Shown here: piece after piece, positions 32,135 to 41,114 of the stretch
Numbering within the stretch: the first letter of the stretch is position 1
Layout: the number at the start of each line of letters is the position of its first letter
Source: Candidatus Euphemobacter frigidus
Lineage (GTDB): Bacteria > Auribacterota > Erginobacteria > Erginobacterales > Erginobacteraceae
DNA length: 57,334 nt
Reading direction: 5' to 3'
NCBI GenBank assembly: GCA_030765805.1
Contig: JAVCDH010000080.1
Coordinates: 1 to 57,334 of the forward strand
Translations under genes and position numbers: made by a program
Notes under the pieces: generated by a model
Databases searched by the model: none
What the model was told of the DNA's origin: nothing
What the model saw: only the letters and a program-made list of their open reading frames with translations

Positions 32135-33085
32135 ATGATCGTATCAACCAAAGATTTATTCAAGCACGCTTATGGCAAGTACGCCCTCGGCGCTTACAAT
32201 ATCAACAACGCGGAACAGATCATAGGTCTCTTCCGCGGTAGCCTTGACAGCTCGGCGCCCTTTATCATCCAGATCTCAAAAGGCGCGCGCTCTTACACGG
32301 ACAAAAGACTCCTTGAGGCCATGATCCGGGCGGCCGATGAGATCTTCCCGGAAGCAATCTACGCCGTCCATCTGGATCACGGGGATGAAGAGTCGTGCCT
32401 GGACTGCATTGAGAGCGGCTTCTATAGTTCGGTCATGATCGATGCCAGCAGCAAGGAGTTTGGAGAGAACATTGCCATCACCAAGCGGGTTGTAGACGCC
32501 GCCCACCCTAAAGGGATCTCGGTGGAAGCGGAACTGGGAACCCTGGGGGGGGTCGAGGAGCATGTCTCAGTCAGTGAGGCGGACGCTCATCTCACAGAAC
32601 CCAAAGAGGCGGAAGAGTTTGTCAAACGGTCCGGTTGCGACAGCCTGGCCTGTGCCTTCGGGACCAGCCATGGGGCCTACAAGTTCTCCGGCTCCCTAGG
32701 GCTGCACTTCGAGATCATCCAGGGAATCCAGGAGCTCCTCCCCGGCTTCCCGATTGTGATGCACGGCTCCAGTTCGGTGCCCCAGGACGAAGTGCGCCGG
32801 ATCAACGCCGCCGGTGGCCGCCTCAAGGGAGCCAGGGGAGTTGATGAAGAGCAGATCAGCCGGGCGGCCACCATGGGCGTGACCAAGGTCAATATCGATA
32901 CCGACGGCCGCCTCGTCTGGTGTCGTGTTCACCGGGAGAGTTTTAGGGACGATCCGGAGAACTTTGATCTCCGCCCCCCCGGCAAGATCTTCATGGCCGA
33001 GTACGCTAAGTACATCGCCCATAAGAATCAGGTACTGGGAAGCGCCGGGCGTCTGGAAGAAGTTCGCGCGGAGTTAAAGAAATAG
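32135..33085 (+). CDS. fba: Class II fructose-bisphosphate aldolase
   Basis: 316 residues, a TIM barrel needing a divalent metal. AVHLDHGDEE (Asp81/His82), VEAELGTLGG, FGTSHGAYKF and IVMHGSSS supply the metal and phosphate ligands, and NIDTDGRL follows near the C-terminus. It cleaves fructose 1,6-bisphosphate or a related ketose bisphosphate. It follows the ACT gene by 27 bp and ends at a terminator. Phosphofructokinase is also in the window (48868-50181). Confidence 0.93.
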   Translation: MIVSTKDLFKHAYGKYALGAYNINNAEQIIGLFRGSLDSSAPFIIQISKGARSYTDKRLLEAMIRAADEIFPEAIYAVHLDHGDEESCLDCIESGFYSSVMIDASSKEFGENIAITKRVVDAAHPKGISVEAELGTLGGVEEHVSVSEADAHLTEPKEAEEFVKRSGCDSLACAFGTSHGAYKFSGSLGLHFEIIQGIQELLPGFPIVMHGSSSVPQDEVRRINAAGGRLKGARGVDEEQISRAATMGVTKVNIDTDGRLVWCRVHRESFRDDPENFDLRPPGKIFMAEYAKYIAHKNQVLGSAGRLEEVRAELKK

Positions 33086-33096
33086 GGGAATATGCA

Positions 33097-33134
33097 AAAG
33101 CCCCGCGGAAGTTGAAGATCCGCGGGGCTTTTTG
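33097..33134. terminator. Bidirectional Rho-independent terminator
   Basis: AAAAGCCCCGCGGA and TCCGCGGGGCTTTTT form a tight GC stem around a short loop, with A-run and T-run on either side. It serves the aldolase (plus) and the convergent FadL-like gene (minus). Confidence 0.9.
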
Positions 33135-33149
33135 TGTCCGGGCTAAGGG

Positions 33150-34475
33150 TTAAAATACGTAGGTGAGATCCAGCCCCAGCGCCCAGATCCGCTGCTCGAA
33201 CTTAGCTCCCCGGGCGTGCCGATCTCCCCAGGCGACAGCGCCCAACGCGTCAACCGTCAACCCCTGGGCTACCTCAAACCCCGTACCAAGGGTTATGTTC
33301 TTCCGGTCCACGTCGGCAATGTGAGCCAGGCTGACCGCTTTGGCCGGCAGAGGGGACTCATCATAGAAGAATCCGCCCCGGACAGCCCACTTGGGCTTCA
33401 GCATATACTCGCAGCCGACCCGGTAGCGATTGGAGTTGTTCCAATCCTCGTCATAAGACGAGCTCTGAAGGAGAGTGCCCGGATTATCATACTGGACATT
33501 GGTCCAATAGGTGGACCAGACCGTCTGCTGGAAATCAGCGGTGAGGATCAACTTCTCCAGGATCGGCCTGACAGCGACTCCGACTCCCCAGGTAGGAGGA
33601 TGGCGGAACTTGTAGGTGTCGTAAGATTCCTCGTTCGCCCCGATCAAGGTCAGGCTGCTGGTGGTCTTCCCGGTTAACTTAACGGTCGCTCCGGTCCGGT
33701 AGACCGCTCCCACGCTTAACATATCGGAGATCTTATAGAGCAATCCGAACGTCCCCTCCGCGCCGAAACCGTCGTTCTTCATGTCAAAGTCGTAGTCATA
33801 ATCGAGGATCCCGGAATCCGCCACATCCTTCTCACTCTCCCGATCGATCCGATCATAGAGGAGCGCGATTCCCGCCCCGGCGTATAAATTGGGGATGATC
33901 TCCCGGGAGATCGTGAACTGGGTCTCTATAATAATAAGGCGTTGGTAGTTCTTGGCGTAGATGGAACCCATTCCGTAAGGGACGGTATCATTCCAGTCCG
34001 AATAGTAACCCATCGGTGAATAGACGGCCACACCGAGAGTGAACTCGGGGAGAGTAATGTAACATCCGGCGCCCTGGGGCTGGTAGAAGTGGTAAGTAGT
34101 CGAGGTCTTGTTGAATTGATCCGGCTCCATTCCACTGTAGTTAATGAACATATCCTTGGTAAATTTATACTCTTCGTAGGTTTGGGGGGAGGGAGGGAGG
34201 TTGGCGAATGAATTGCTCCCCCGGACGGTGGGATGAGGTGAAAGGATGTCGATCCCAACTCCGTTGCCGGTAAGCTGGGCCAGTCCGCCCGGGTTCCAGT
34301 AACTGGCAGTCCAGTCGTCGGCCAGTCCGATGTAGGCGCCGCCCATGGCGGTGGCCCGTGCCCCCAGGCCGCCGAATTCATACCCTCCCGCGTCAAGCCC
34401 CGGCGCTATCGATATAGATAGGCCGGCTACCAGCAGAAGCGCTGATAATCCATGACACGTTTTTCTGACGTCCAT
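33150..34475 (-). CDS. OmpP1/FadL/TodX-family outer-membrane transport protein
   Basis: 441 residues. A signal peptide (MDVRKTCHGLSALLLVAGLSISIAPGLDAGG) precedes the family N-terminal hatch, YEFGGLGARATAMGGAYIGLADDWTASYWNPGGLAQL. The rest is beta-barrel-like with alternating aromatic strands and ends in LTYVF, the C-terminal aromatic expected for BAM insertion. FadL members pass hydrophobic molecules such as fatty acids or aromatics across the outer membrane. This is the best evidence for a diderm envelope here. Confidence 0.92.
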   Translation of the reverse strand: MDVRKTCHGLSALLLVAGLSISIAPGLDAGGYEFGGLGARATAMGGAYIGLADDWTASYWNPGGLAQLTGNGVGIDILSPHPTVRGSNSFANLPPSPQTYEEYKFTKDMFINYSGMEPDQFNKTSTTYHFYQPQGAGCYITLPEFTLGVAVYSPMGYYSDWNDTVPYGMGSIYAKNYQRLIIIETQFTISREIIPNLYAGAGIALLYDRIDRESEKDVADSGILDYDYDFDMKNDGFGAEGTFGLLYKISDMLSVGAVYRTGATVKLTGKTTSSLTLIGANEESYDTYKFRHPPTWGVGVAVRPILEKLILTADFQQTVWSTYWTNVQYDNPGTLLQSSSYDEDWNNSNRYRVGCEYMLKPKWAVRGGFFYDESPLPAKAVSLAHIADVDRKNITLGTGFEVAQGLTVDALGAVAWGDRHARGAKFEQRIWALGLDLTYVF

Positions 34476-34511
34476 AGCTCCTCCTTTTAAAACATTAGTT
34501 GTTGTCGTTTA

Positions 34512-34645
34512 GTAGCTACTCAGGTTGTCAGGTTCAAGGTTCACGGTTCACGGTTTGTTGCCTTGCGCAATTCAATATCTTCAAACTGTTCAATCTTCAT
34601 CACTCTATAACCTTGAACCATGAACCCCTGAACCTGAGTAATTAC
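34512..34645. mobile_element. Inverted-repeat element with S23 gene remnant, copy 2
   Basis: Ends GTAGCTACTCAGGTTGTCAG and AACCTGAGTAATTAC match copy 1 at 12353-12564. The minus strand between 34600 and 34541 reads MKIEQFEDIE-LRKATNREP: the usual N-terminus of four-helix-bundle (23S IVS) proteins joined to the same LRKATN tail seen in copy 1. It thus looks like an internal-deletion derivative. Confidence 0.7.
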
Positions 34646-34730
34646 AAACTATCTTTATAAATCAAGTTCCGGGGAAGGGGGGAATAATAATAGAATCCGC
34701 AAAATACGTCCATGATTTTTTCTGGTTTTT

Positions 34731-35558
34731 TTATTTCTTTCCGGATTCCACCAGCTCGATAACGACACCCGGTGTACCCGGTCCGCTCTCGGGACCGGAA
34801 TACTTGATCCAGTTATGGGGTGGTTCGACCGTGAACCAGAGATAGATGGTCGGGGCTATCAGCTTTCCGAGCCAGGTCAGGATCCCCAGATCCGGGATCA
34901 GCCGCAATCTATGGCAGGAGAAGGTCCCGGCCGGGGTCGTGACATCTTCTATCTCTTCGTGTTTAAAGAGAATCGAGTAGGAGGCCGGCTTCCCGGTCAG
35001 GATCTCACACGTTAATTCATTGCCCTCCCGTACCATCCCGGGATATGGAAAACCCCGCAGCAAGAGCCAGATTTCATAGCCCGGTATCATCGGGCCCTCC
35101 AGATCGAATTCTTTGGTTTCGATCGTGTCATTCGGAGGGGATGCGATCCTGGTCCGGACGGTTTTGCCGGCATAGTCGAAAGTCGCCTCCATTGTCCGGA
35201 TCATGCGGCTCTGTCCATCACGGATTTCAGCGTGGGAGGTGAGGGGTCTCAGGCGTCCATCGACGAGTTCAAACGCGGACTCGCCGAGTCGGCGCTCGTG
35301 GCGGTTTTCATCGCCGAAGAGTCCTTCTTCCCGGTAGATAATATTGTAGCGAGGCGGGGGACCGACCGACTGGCGCTCTGTGATCCGGGTGCCTTCCCAG
35401 CGGGTATTCCGGCTGTCTTTCAGCCGGCAACGGTACTTTGCCCACTCGTGGGGGGCCAGTTCAATCCGGCCCGGGATCTCAGCGGCCAGGATCGGGGTCG
35501 GGATCAAGAACCGGAGAAAGACTGTTACCGGTATAATTAGCGAAAAAAAAGAATTCAT
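34731..35558 (-). CDS. Secreted DUF3108-like protein
   Basis: 275 residues with a signal peptide (MNSFFSLIIPVTVFLRFLIPTPILAAE). The remaining beta-rich part ends with VTTPAGTFSCHRLRLIPDLG...TIYLWFTVEPPHNWIKYSG, the DUF3108-type finish in which a secreted precursor is measured against a Thr-Pro-Ala-Gly turn. Function unknown; such proteins are often near lipid or envelope genes. The start is uncertain: an upstream ATG at 35576 would add six residues. Confidence 0.65.
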   Translation of the reverse strand: MNSFFSLIIPVTVFLRFLIPTPILAAEIPGRIELAPHEWAKYRCRLKDSRNTRWEGTRITERQSVGPPPRYNIIYREEGLFGDENRHERRLGESAFELVDGRLRPLTSHAEIRDGQSRMIRTMEATFDYAGKTVRTRIASPPNDTIETKEFDLEGPMIPGYEIWLLLRGFPYPGMVREGNELTCEILTGKPASYSILFKHEEIEDVTTPAGTFSCHRLRLIPDLGILTWLGKLIAPTIYLWFTVEPPHNWIKYSGPESGPGTPGVVIELVESGKK

Positions 35559-35590
35559 TCTCCCTTGTAAATACAATCACACCGCAAGAA

Positions 35591-35942
35591 TTGAACCGCA
35601 AAGACGCAGGGAACGCAAAGTAAAATTAAAAAACAATTTAGTAAGTTAATTATTGGTTCTTTCTTGTTATTAATATAAAGAGCTTAGCGGACCTGAAGGT
35701 CCGCGACTACGAAGATGTCGTAGCCGTCGACCTTTAGGTCGACAGCATAACAAATTCCTATACTATCAAGTTTAATAGACATACTTTTATGGTAAGCTTT
35801 CAGTAAACCCCGTTCCTTTGTGTTTGTAGTGCAGGACTGAAGTCCTGCACTACGAACTTATAGAAATTCCGAAGCAAGGACGTGGTTCACTGAAAGCTTA
35901 CCTTTTATGTTTCTCTGCGTTCTCTGCGTCTTTGCGGTTCAA
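35591..35942. mobile_element. Nested inverted-repeat (MITE-like) element
   Basis: Outer 30-bp arms starting TTGAACCGCAAAGACGCAG and ending CTGCGTCTTTGCGGTTCAA match at about 28 positions. Inside, GGTAAGCTTTCAGTAAACC (35791) faces GGTTCACTGAAAGCTTACC (35884), itself around TAGTGCAGGACT/AGTCCTGCACTA, and near 35690 short stems GCGGACC/GGTCCGC and GTCGACC/GGTCGAC. No coding frame of note. It fills the gap between the DUF3108-like and SDR genes. Confidence 0.7.
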
Positions 35943-35977
35943 ATAAGTTGCGAAGCTAAATTTTATATCATTTTGGA

Positions 35978-36979
35978 ATGAACGGAAAAAGAAAAATAAT
36001 CGCGGTAACCGGGGCCACCGGCCACCTTGGGGGCAACCTGGTTCGGGCGCTGCTGGAGCAAGGGGAACGGGTGCGGGTTCTGGTCCACCGTGACCGCCGG
36101 GCCCTGGAGGGGCTAGATCTGGAGTTGATCCCGGGTGATATTTTAGATCCCGACTCTCTCCGCCGGGCGTTCGCGGACGCGGCGACGGTCTATCATTCGG
36201 CCGCCCGGATCTCGATCACCGGCGACCGGGATGGTATGGTCTATCGAACCAATGTTGAGGGAACCCGTAACGTGGTGAATGCCTGTCTGTCCGGTGGCGT
36301 GGAACGGCTGGTGCATTTCAGTTCTATTCACGCTATCTCCGGAAGGCTCAAAGACGGTGTCGTGGATGAGACGGGGAGGCTGGTCCTGGACGATCCCGAT
36401 GTCCCGGCCTACGATCGATCCAAGGCACTGGGTGAACTGGAAGTGCGGCGAGGCATCAAAGAGGGTCTGGACGCGATCATAATCGCTCCCACCGGTGTGA
36501 TCGGTCCCCATGACTATAAGCCTTCCCGGATGGGACAGGTGCTGCTGGATATCTGTCACCACCGGATGCCGGCCTTGATCGATGGCGGATATAACTGGGT
36601 TGACGCGCGAGACGTGATAAAAATGGCCCTGGCGGCGGCGGAGTCGGGGCGCTCCGGAGAAAAGTATCTGGCCTCAGGAAACTGGGTCCACTTTCGGGAA
36701 TTAGCCCGGATAATCGGAGAGGTCGCCGGCCACCCGGTGACCCGACTGATCACGCCCATGTGGCTGGGCCGGGCGGCGGCTCCCTTTGCCGTCGGCTGGT
36801 CCCGCGTCGCCGGCACCCGTCCCCTCTTCACCCCGGAAGGGCTGCGGGCTCTTCGCCGCCATCGGCATGTCTCGTGCTGGAAGGCGGACCTCGAGTTTGG
36901 CTACCGTCCGCGCCCGATTGATGAAACTATAGCGGACACTCTCTCCTGGTTTAAAGAAGCAGGAATGCTGGAAGGGTGA
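35978..36979 (+). CDS. Extended SDR, NAD-dependent epimerase/reductase (HpnA-like)
   Basis: 333 residues. A Rossmann NAD(P) motif VTGATGHLGGNLV near 8-20, GDILDPDSLRRAF, YHSAARISI, the NVEGTRNVVNAC helix and the catalytic YDRSK (Tyr and Lys, about 145-149) define an extended SDR. Relatives include dihydroflavonol reductases and the hopanoid-associated sugar epimerase HpnA. The following GT2 and RND genes resemble HpnB and HpnN, which favours the HpnA reading, but no squalene-hopene cyclase is visible. Shine-Dalgarno weak. Confidence 0.85.
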   Translation: MNGKRKIIAVTGATGHLGGNLVRALLEQGERVRVLVHRDRRALEGLDLELIPGDILDPDSLRRAFADAATVYHSAARISITGDRDGMVYRTNVEGTRNVVNACLSGGVERLVHFSSIHAISGRLKDGVVDETGRLVLDDPDVPAYDRSKALGELEVRRGIKEGLDAIIIAPTGVIGPHDYKPSRMGQVLLDICHHRMPALIDGGYNWVDARDVIKMALAAAESGRSGEKYLASGNWVHFRELARIIGEVAGHPVTRLITPMWLGRAAAPFAVGWSRVAGTRPLFTPEGLRALRRHRHVSCWKADLEFGYRPRPIDETIADTLSWFKEAGMLEG

Positions 36980-37041
36980 GGCCGAATTTTTAATGGAAGT
37001 GATCTTTAACTTTAGTCACTTTAGTTCACTTTCCACTTTAG

Positions 37042-38241
37042 TCACTTTTTTAGCCGGTACTCTTTCCCGGTCCAGAAGATGCTTCTTCCTTCTTCCATAT
37101 AGATTCTTCCCTTCCACTTGACTCCTTTTCCGGCAATCCTCCGATAAAGGGTATTGAGGGATATGACCACCAGCATGAGGGATGCGAGGGGATGAGTGAG
37201 CGCCCATCCTCCCGTAATCCCGAGCAGGCGATTGATCGCGAACCTGATGATTACGATCAGTAGCGAGGTAAAAGCAAGCAGGATCGATGACCAGGGGTAT
37301 CGCCCGATAAAGAAAGGGAATAGAAAGGGGAAGAAATTGAAGGCCACGGAATAAAGTATTTCCAAGAAGACAATGAGGACATTATTGTTAGCTCCGCTTA
37401 ACATGTACCGGCTCCAGCCTTCAAAAGTCTCCGTGAGTCCTTGATACATTCTGACCCCGAGAGTCCGGGTGGCGATAACCAGATGGGCGGAGAGTCCCAG
37501 GGCTTTGGCCCGTTCCATGAAGGCGACATCATCAGGGATGGTGTTGCGGACACTGGCCCATCCCCCGATGGTCCGGTAGGCGTCGCGCCGGACCAGGAAG
37601 AAGGTGCCGCTGGCCCCGGCCCGCTTGTTCTCTTTGCGGTTGAGAGAGAGGGGAGGGAAGTAGTCCCAGTAGAGCCAGAAGATAAACGGCTGAACGGTAT
37701 TCTCCCAGAAGCCGCGGCAGATCTGTCCCGGCAGGACCGTCAGGACCACGGCATCATGCTCCAGGCAGTAAGCGAACGCCGAACGAAGATGGGCCGGGTG
37801 GTGGTGGGTGTCGGCGTCGGTGAAGACGAGCCACTCTCCCCGGGCTTCTTTGACACCTTTGCCGTTGGCGTAGACCTGGCCGCTCCAGTTCGCCGGCGGC
37901 TCCTCGGTATTTTTAATCAGGTGGATTCGGGAGTCATCCTTCTGAAATTCCTCGATGATCTTCGTAGTCCGGTCCCTGGAGCGGTCATCGATGATGATCA
38001 TCTCCCAGTTGGTGTAGGTTTGATCCTGGAAAGAGCGAATACAGTCCCTGATATTCCTCTCTTCGTCCCGGACCGCGATAATAATTGAGATCAGCGGGGA
38101 CACGTCCGTCTCGACCGGCTCGGTCGATAAGACCGGATCAGCCCGCAGCCGGCGCAGCATCATGACGAACTTGATCAGCCAGTAGGCGGCCAGGACCACG
38201 CTGACTACAAACAGGACTCCTTCTTTTAATAGTATATCCAT
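37042..38241 (-). CDS. Membrane glycosyltransferase family 2 (HpnB/CrtQ-like)
   Basis: 399 residues. An N-terminal helix, the GT-A core with IIIDDRSRDRT and VFTDADTHH (DxD metal site), then the acceptor region IPDDVAFMERAK, and three C-terminal helices near 290-370. Single-domain polytopic GT2 enzymes of this sort glycosylate lipids such as carotenoids or hopanoids. It is on the opposite strand to its SDR and RND neighbours. Donor and acceptor unknown. Confidence 0.85.
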   Translation of the reverse strand: MDILLKEGVLFVVSVVLAAYWLIKFVMMLRRLRADPVLSTEPVETDVSPLISIIIAVRDEERNIRDCIRSFQDQTYTNWEMIIIDDRSRDRTTKIIEEFQKDDSRIHLIKNTEEPPANWSGQVYANGKGVKEARGEWLVFTDADTHHHPAHLRSAFAYCLEHDAVVLTVLPGQICRGFWENTVQPFIFWLYWDYFPPLSLNRKENKRAGASGTFFLVRRDAYRTIGGWASVRNTIPDDVAFMERAKALGLSAHLVIATRTLGVRMYQGLTETFEGWSRYMLSGANNNVLIVFLEILYSVAFNFFPFLFPFFIGRYPWSSILLAFTSLLIVIIRFAINRLLGITGGWALTHPLASLMLVVISLNTLYRRIAGKGVKWKGRIYMEEGRSIFWTGKEYRLKK

Positions 38242-38385
38242 AAGATTTTTTGTTTAACAGCCGGGCCCGGCTCAAAGATCAGATTCTAACACGAGCGTGT
38301 TCCGAGACAATGGAAATAACAATTATCTTACCCGTTTATCTCCCTATTTGATACACTCTGGCTTCTTATCTCAAGAGGGTGAATT

Positions 38386-41094
38386 ATGGAAGTAAAGATC
38401 TTAAAACTATTCTATGATCTGGCCCGGCGGCATGGCCGGCTGGTTATTATCATCATGGCCGGGATAACAGTCTTCTTCGCCCTCTTCATCCCCGGCCTTA
38501 CCATCTCTTCCTCCTATAATGAGTTGGTCTCTCCGGAAGAACCGGAACAGGCCCGCTTCCTCGCCTTTCTTGAAGAGTTCGGAGCCGCCGATGATCTGGT
38601 GGTAGTTCTGGATGGAGATCCGGAAATTCTTGTTTCTTCCGCGGATAAATTTGCCGTGGAGATAAAAAATGAAAAAAGATACATTCGGAGTGTTTTCTAT
38701 CGCATTGATCTCGCAAAACTACTGAAAAAAGCTCCTTTCTTCCTTCCGGAGGAACTGCTCGAAAAAGGTTTGGAGGGAATCAAAGAGTATCAGCCGCTGA
38801 TCGAACGAATCTCCGGACTTAAAAATTTCCCGGAGATCCTGGAATTGTTTGAAGAAGGCTTCGACAACCAGCTCCCGGGCATCCGGCTTGATCCGACGGC
38901 AGCCTCCGAAGCCCTCCGGATTCCCCTGGGGCTTTTCCGGGAATGGCGCCGCCGGCTGGAGAACCCCTCCCGGAACGGGATTGACTGGTTCCCCCTCCTT
39001 GAAAACGCGGGGGTCTTCGATGGGACCCCGATCGCGTCGCGGGGCTATCTCCGTTCCCACGACGGGCGGATGCTCTTCCTCTTTGTCCGGCCGACCTCGA
39101 CTTCGGACGATATAACATTCATCAGACCGTTTGTCCGGGCGGTTCGACGCGCCTGCGACCGGGTCTTTGAAAGAGATCCTTCCCTGCGCCCCGCCGTCAA
39201 GGTGGCCTTTACCGGGATGCCCGCTCACGCGCTCACCGAGGTGGAGGCCATTAACGCCGATCTGGTCAAATCGACCACGATCTCGGTGGTGCTGGTGATC
39301 CTGATTCTGATCATCGGCTTCCGGTCCGGGAAGAAGATCATTCTGGCCATTATTCCGCTGGGATGCGGGATGATCATTACCGTTGGATTGATCTCGTTGA
39401 CCATCGGCCGTCTCAATCTGGTCAGCTCCTCTTTTTTAGCTGTTCTCTTCGGGATCGGGATAGATTTCGGGATCTACCTGATCCGGCGGACCGCGGAAGA
39501 AGTTGACCGGGGTCAATCGGAAGAGGAAGCGGTTCGCGTCGCGGTGATCGCGTCCGGACGGAGCGTTCTCACCGGCGGCCTGACAACGGGTCTGGCTTTT
39601 CTGGCGGTCGGCTGGACCGACTTTGTCGGATTCTCCGAATTAGGGCTGACTGCGGGGATGGGGGTCCTGGTTGTCCTCTTTACCACGCTGCTGCTGCTGC
39701 CGAGCCTTTTGCTGAAGACCGGAATAAAACCACGTCATTACGATCTGCGATGGGTGTTGAAGGTGACCGCCGGAAAGCGGGAACGGCGGGTTCTGGTAGC
39801 TATCGTCCTGCTCGCCGGCGCCGGGTGTGCCTTCGGTATCTTTGCCGTCACCCGTCTCCATTTTGACTTCAATGCGCTGAAACTGCTCCCGCCGGGCGCG
39901 GAATCGACTGTCTATCAGCTCCGCATGCAGAATGAGAGCGACTTTCAGATGACCTGCGCTACGATTATAGCCGGAGATCTTGAAGAGTTAAAACAGAAGG
40001 TGGAAAAGATTAAGGCCCTCCCCACGGTCAGCCGGGTCGATTCTCTCTCCGACCTCATCCCCGATCACCAGGAGGAGAAGGCGCGGCTGATCGCCGCCTA
40101 CCGTCCTTATCTCTCCGGGATTGGGATCCGGCTTGACTCTGAAGCTCAGACCGTCGCCGGTTACCGGGAACTCCTCGACAGCTTGCGATTACGGATGGAG
40201 GATGTCCAGGAAGCTGCCTTTGCCGGGGGCCAGGTTGAAATCTTATCAAGGATTGAAGAGATTTTAACCGAGATCGATTCAATCGAGCTTCTTCTGGCCT
40301 CCGAGGAAGCAGGGCAGTCGCTCGATAAAACCCGGAAGTTTGAGGAGGCTCTCTTTGAGGGATTGGAGTATCTCTCGAACCTCTCGGAAGAGTGGCTGAA
40401 CGCGACCCCGATTACCGAGGACTTCTTCTCGCCGGAGTTGCTGGATCGATTTAAAAGTTCCCGGGGCAACTATGCCGCGTATGTCTTTCCCACCGGCTCG
40501 ATCTGGGATGTCGACTTTCTGGACCGGTTTGTCGCGGAACTGAAAGAGATCGCGCCGACCGCCACCGGTTTCCCGGTGACTCATCAGCTGACTTCCCGCC
40601 TGATGGTCTCCAGTCTTCTCCAGGCGCTTTTTTATGCCTTCGGCATTATTCTGGTCCTGTTGCTGCTGGATTTCAGGCGGATTATCCCGGTTCTTCTCTC
40701 CCTGATTCCCCTCGGCGTGGGGATGCTCTGGGTGCAGGGGATCATGTCCCTGCTGGGACGGAACTATGATTTCGCTTCGATGCCGGCACTACCCCTCCTC
40801 CTCGGTCTCGGCATTGTTTACGGGGTTCATATTGTCCGCCGCTGGATGGAGAACCCGGAGATCACCGCCTTTGCCGCGACCCTGACATCAGGGAGGGGCG
40901 TGGCCTTCGCGGCCCTGACCACGATGGCCAGTCTCGTAAGCCTCATCTTCTCCCGCCATCAAGGCGTCGCTTCATTCGGGATCGTCATATTGATCGGCAT
41001 TATCTCATCACTGATCGCGGCCCTTTACGTCCTGCCGGCGGTAATCGATCTGATCTATTTAAAAGATGACAGACCCCGTGATAAATTTAAATAA
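38386..41094 (+). CDS. RND/MMPL-family exporter (HpnN-like)
   Basis: 902 residues, inner membrane. Two repeats, each with a first helix, a large periplasmic loop and a five-helix bundle: a first helix at about 15-35, loop up to 290, helices 300-440 (FGIGIDFGIYLIRRTAEEV with its paired acidic residues), second helix near 465, loop to 740, helices 745-890 (GLGIVYGVHIVRRWMENP). The central loop has long heptad-like helices (560-680). Such proteins move hydrophobic lipids; HpnN carries hopanoids to the outer membrane. AGAGGGTG precedes the ATG. The stop overlaps an ATG by one base just before the next gene. Confidence 0.9.
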   Translation: MEVKILKLFYDLARRHGRLVIIIMAGITVFFALFIPGLTISSSYNELVSPEEPEQARFLAFLEEFGAADDLVVVLDGDPEILVSSADKFAVEIKNEKRYIRSVFYRIDLAKLLKKAPFFLPEELLEKGLEGIKEYQPLIERISGLKNFPEILELFEEGFDNQLPGIRLDPTAASEALRIPLGLFREWRRRLENPSRNGIDWFPLLENAGVFDGTPIASRGYLRSHDGRMLFLFVRPTSTSDDITFIRPFVRAVRRACDRVFERDPSLRPAVKVAFTGMPAHALTEVEAINADLVKSTTISVVLVILILIIGFRSGKKIILAIIPLGCGMIITVGLISLTIGRLNLVSSSFLAVLFGIGIDFGIYLIRRTAEEVDRGQSEEEAVRVAVIASGRSVLTGGLTTGLAFLAVGWTDFVGFSELGLTAGMGVLVVLFTTLLLLPSLLLKTGIKPRHYDLRWVLKVTAGKRERRVLVAIVLLAGAGCAFGIFAVTRLHFDFNALKLLPPGAESTVYQLRMQNESDFQMTCATIIAGDLEELKQKVEKIKALPTVSRVDSLSDLIPDHQEEKARLIAAYRPYLSGIGIRLDSEAQTVAGYRELLDSLRLRMEDVQEAAFAGGQVEILSRIEEILTEIDSIELLLASEEAGQSLDKTRKFEEALFEGLEYLSNLSEEWLNATPITEDFFSPELLDRFKSSRGNYAAYVFPTGSIWDVDFLDRFVAELKEIAPTATGFPVTHQLTSRLMVSSLLQALFYAFGIILVLLLLDFRRIIPVLLSLIPLGVGMLWVQGIMSLLGRNYDFASMPALPLLLGLGIVYGVHIVRRWMENPEITAFAATLTSGRGVAFAALTTMASLVSLIFSRHQGVASFGIVILIGIISSLIAALYVLPAVIDLIYLKDDRPRDKFK

Positions 41095-41114
41095 TGATAT
41101 CCCGGAGAATTTCA

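Noticed and set aside
38719..39228. Minus-strand frame opposite the RND exporter
   Set aside because: Antisense of a well-supported exporter; no independent signal.
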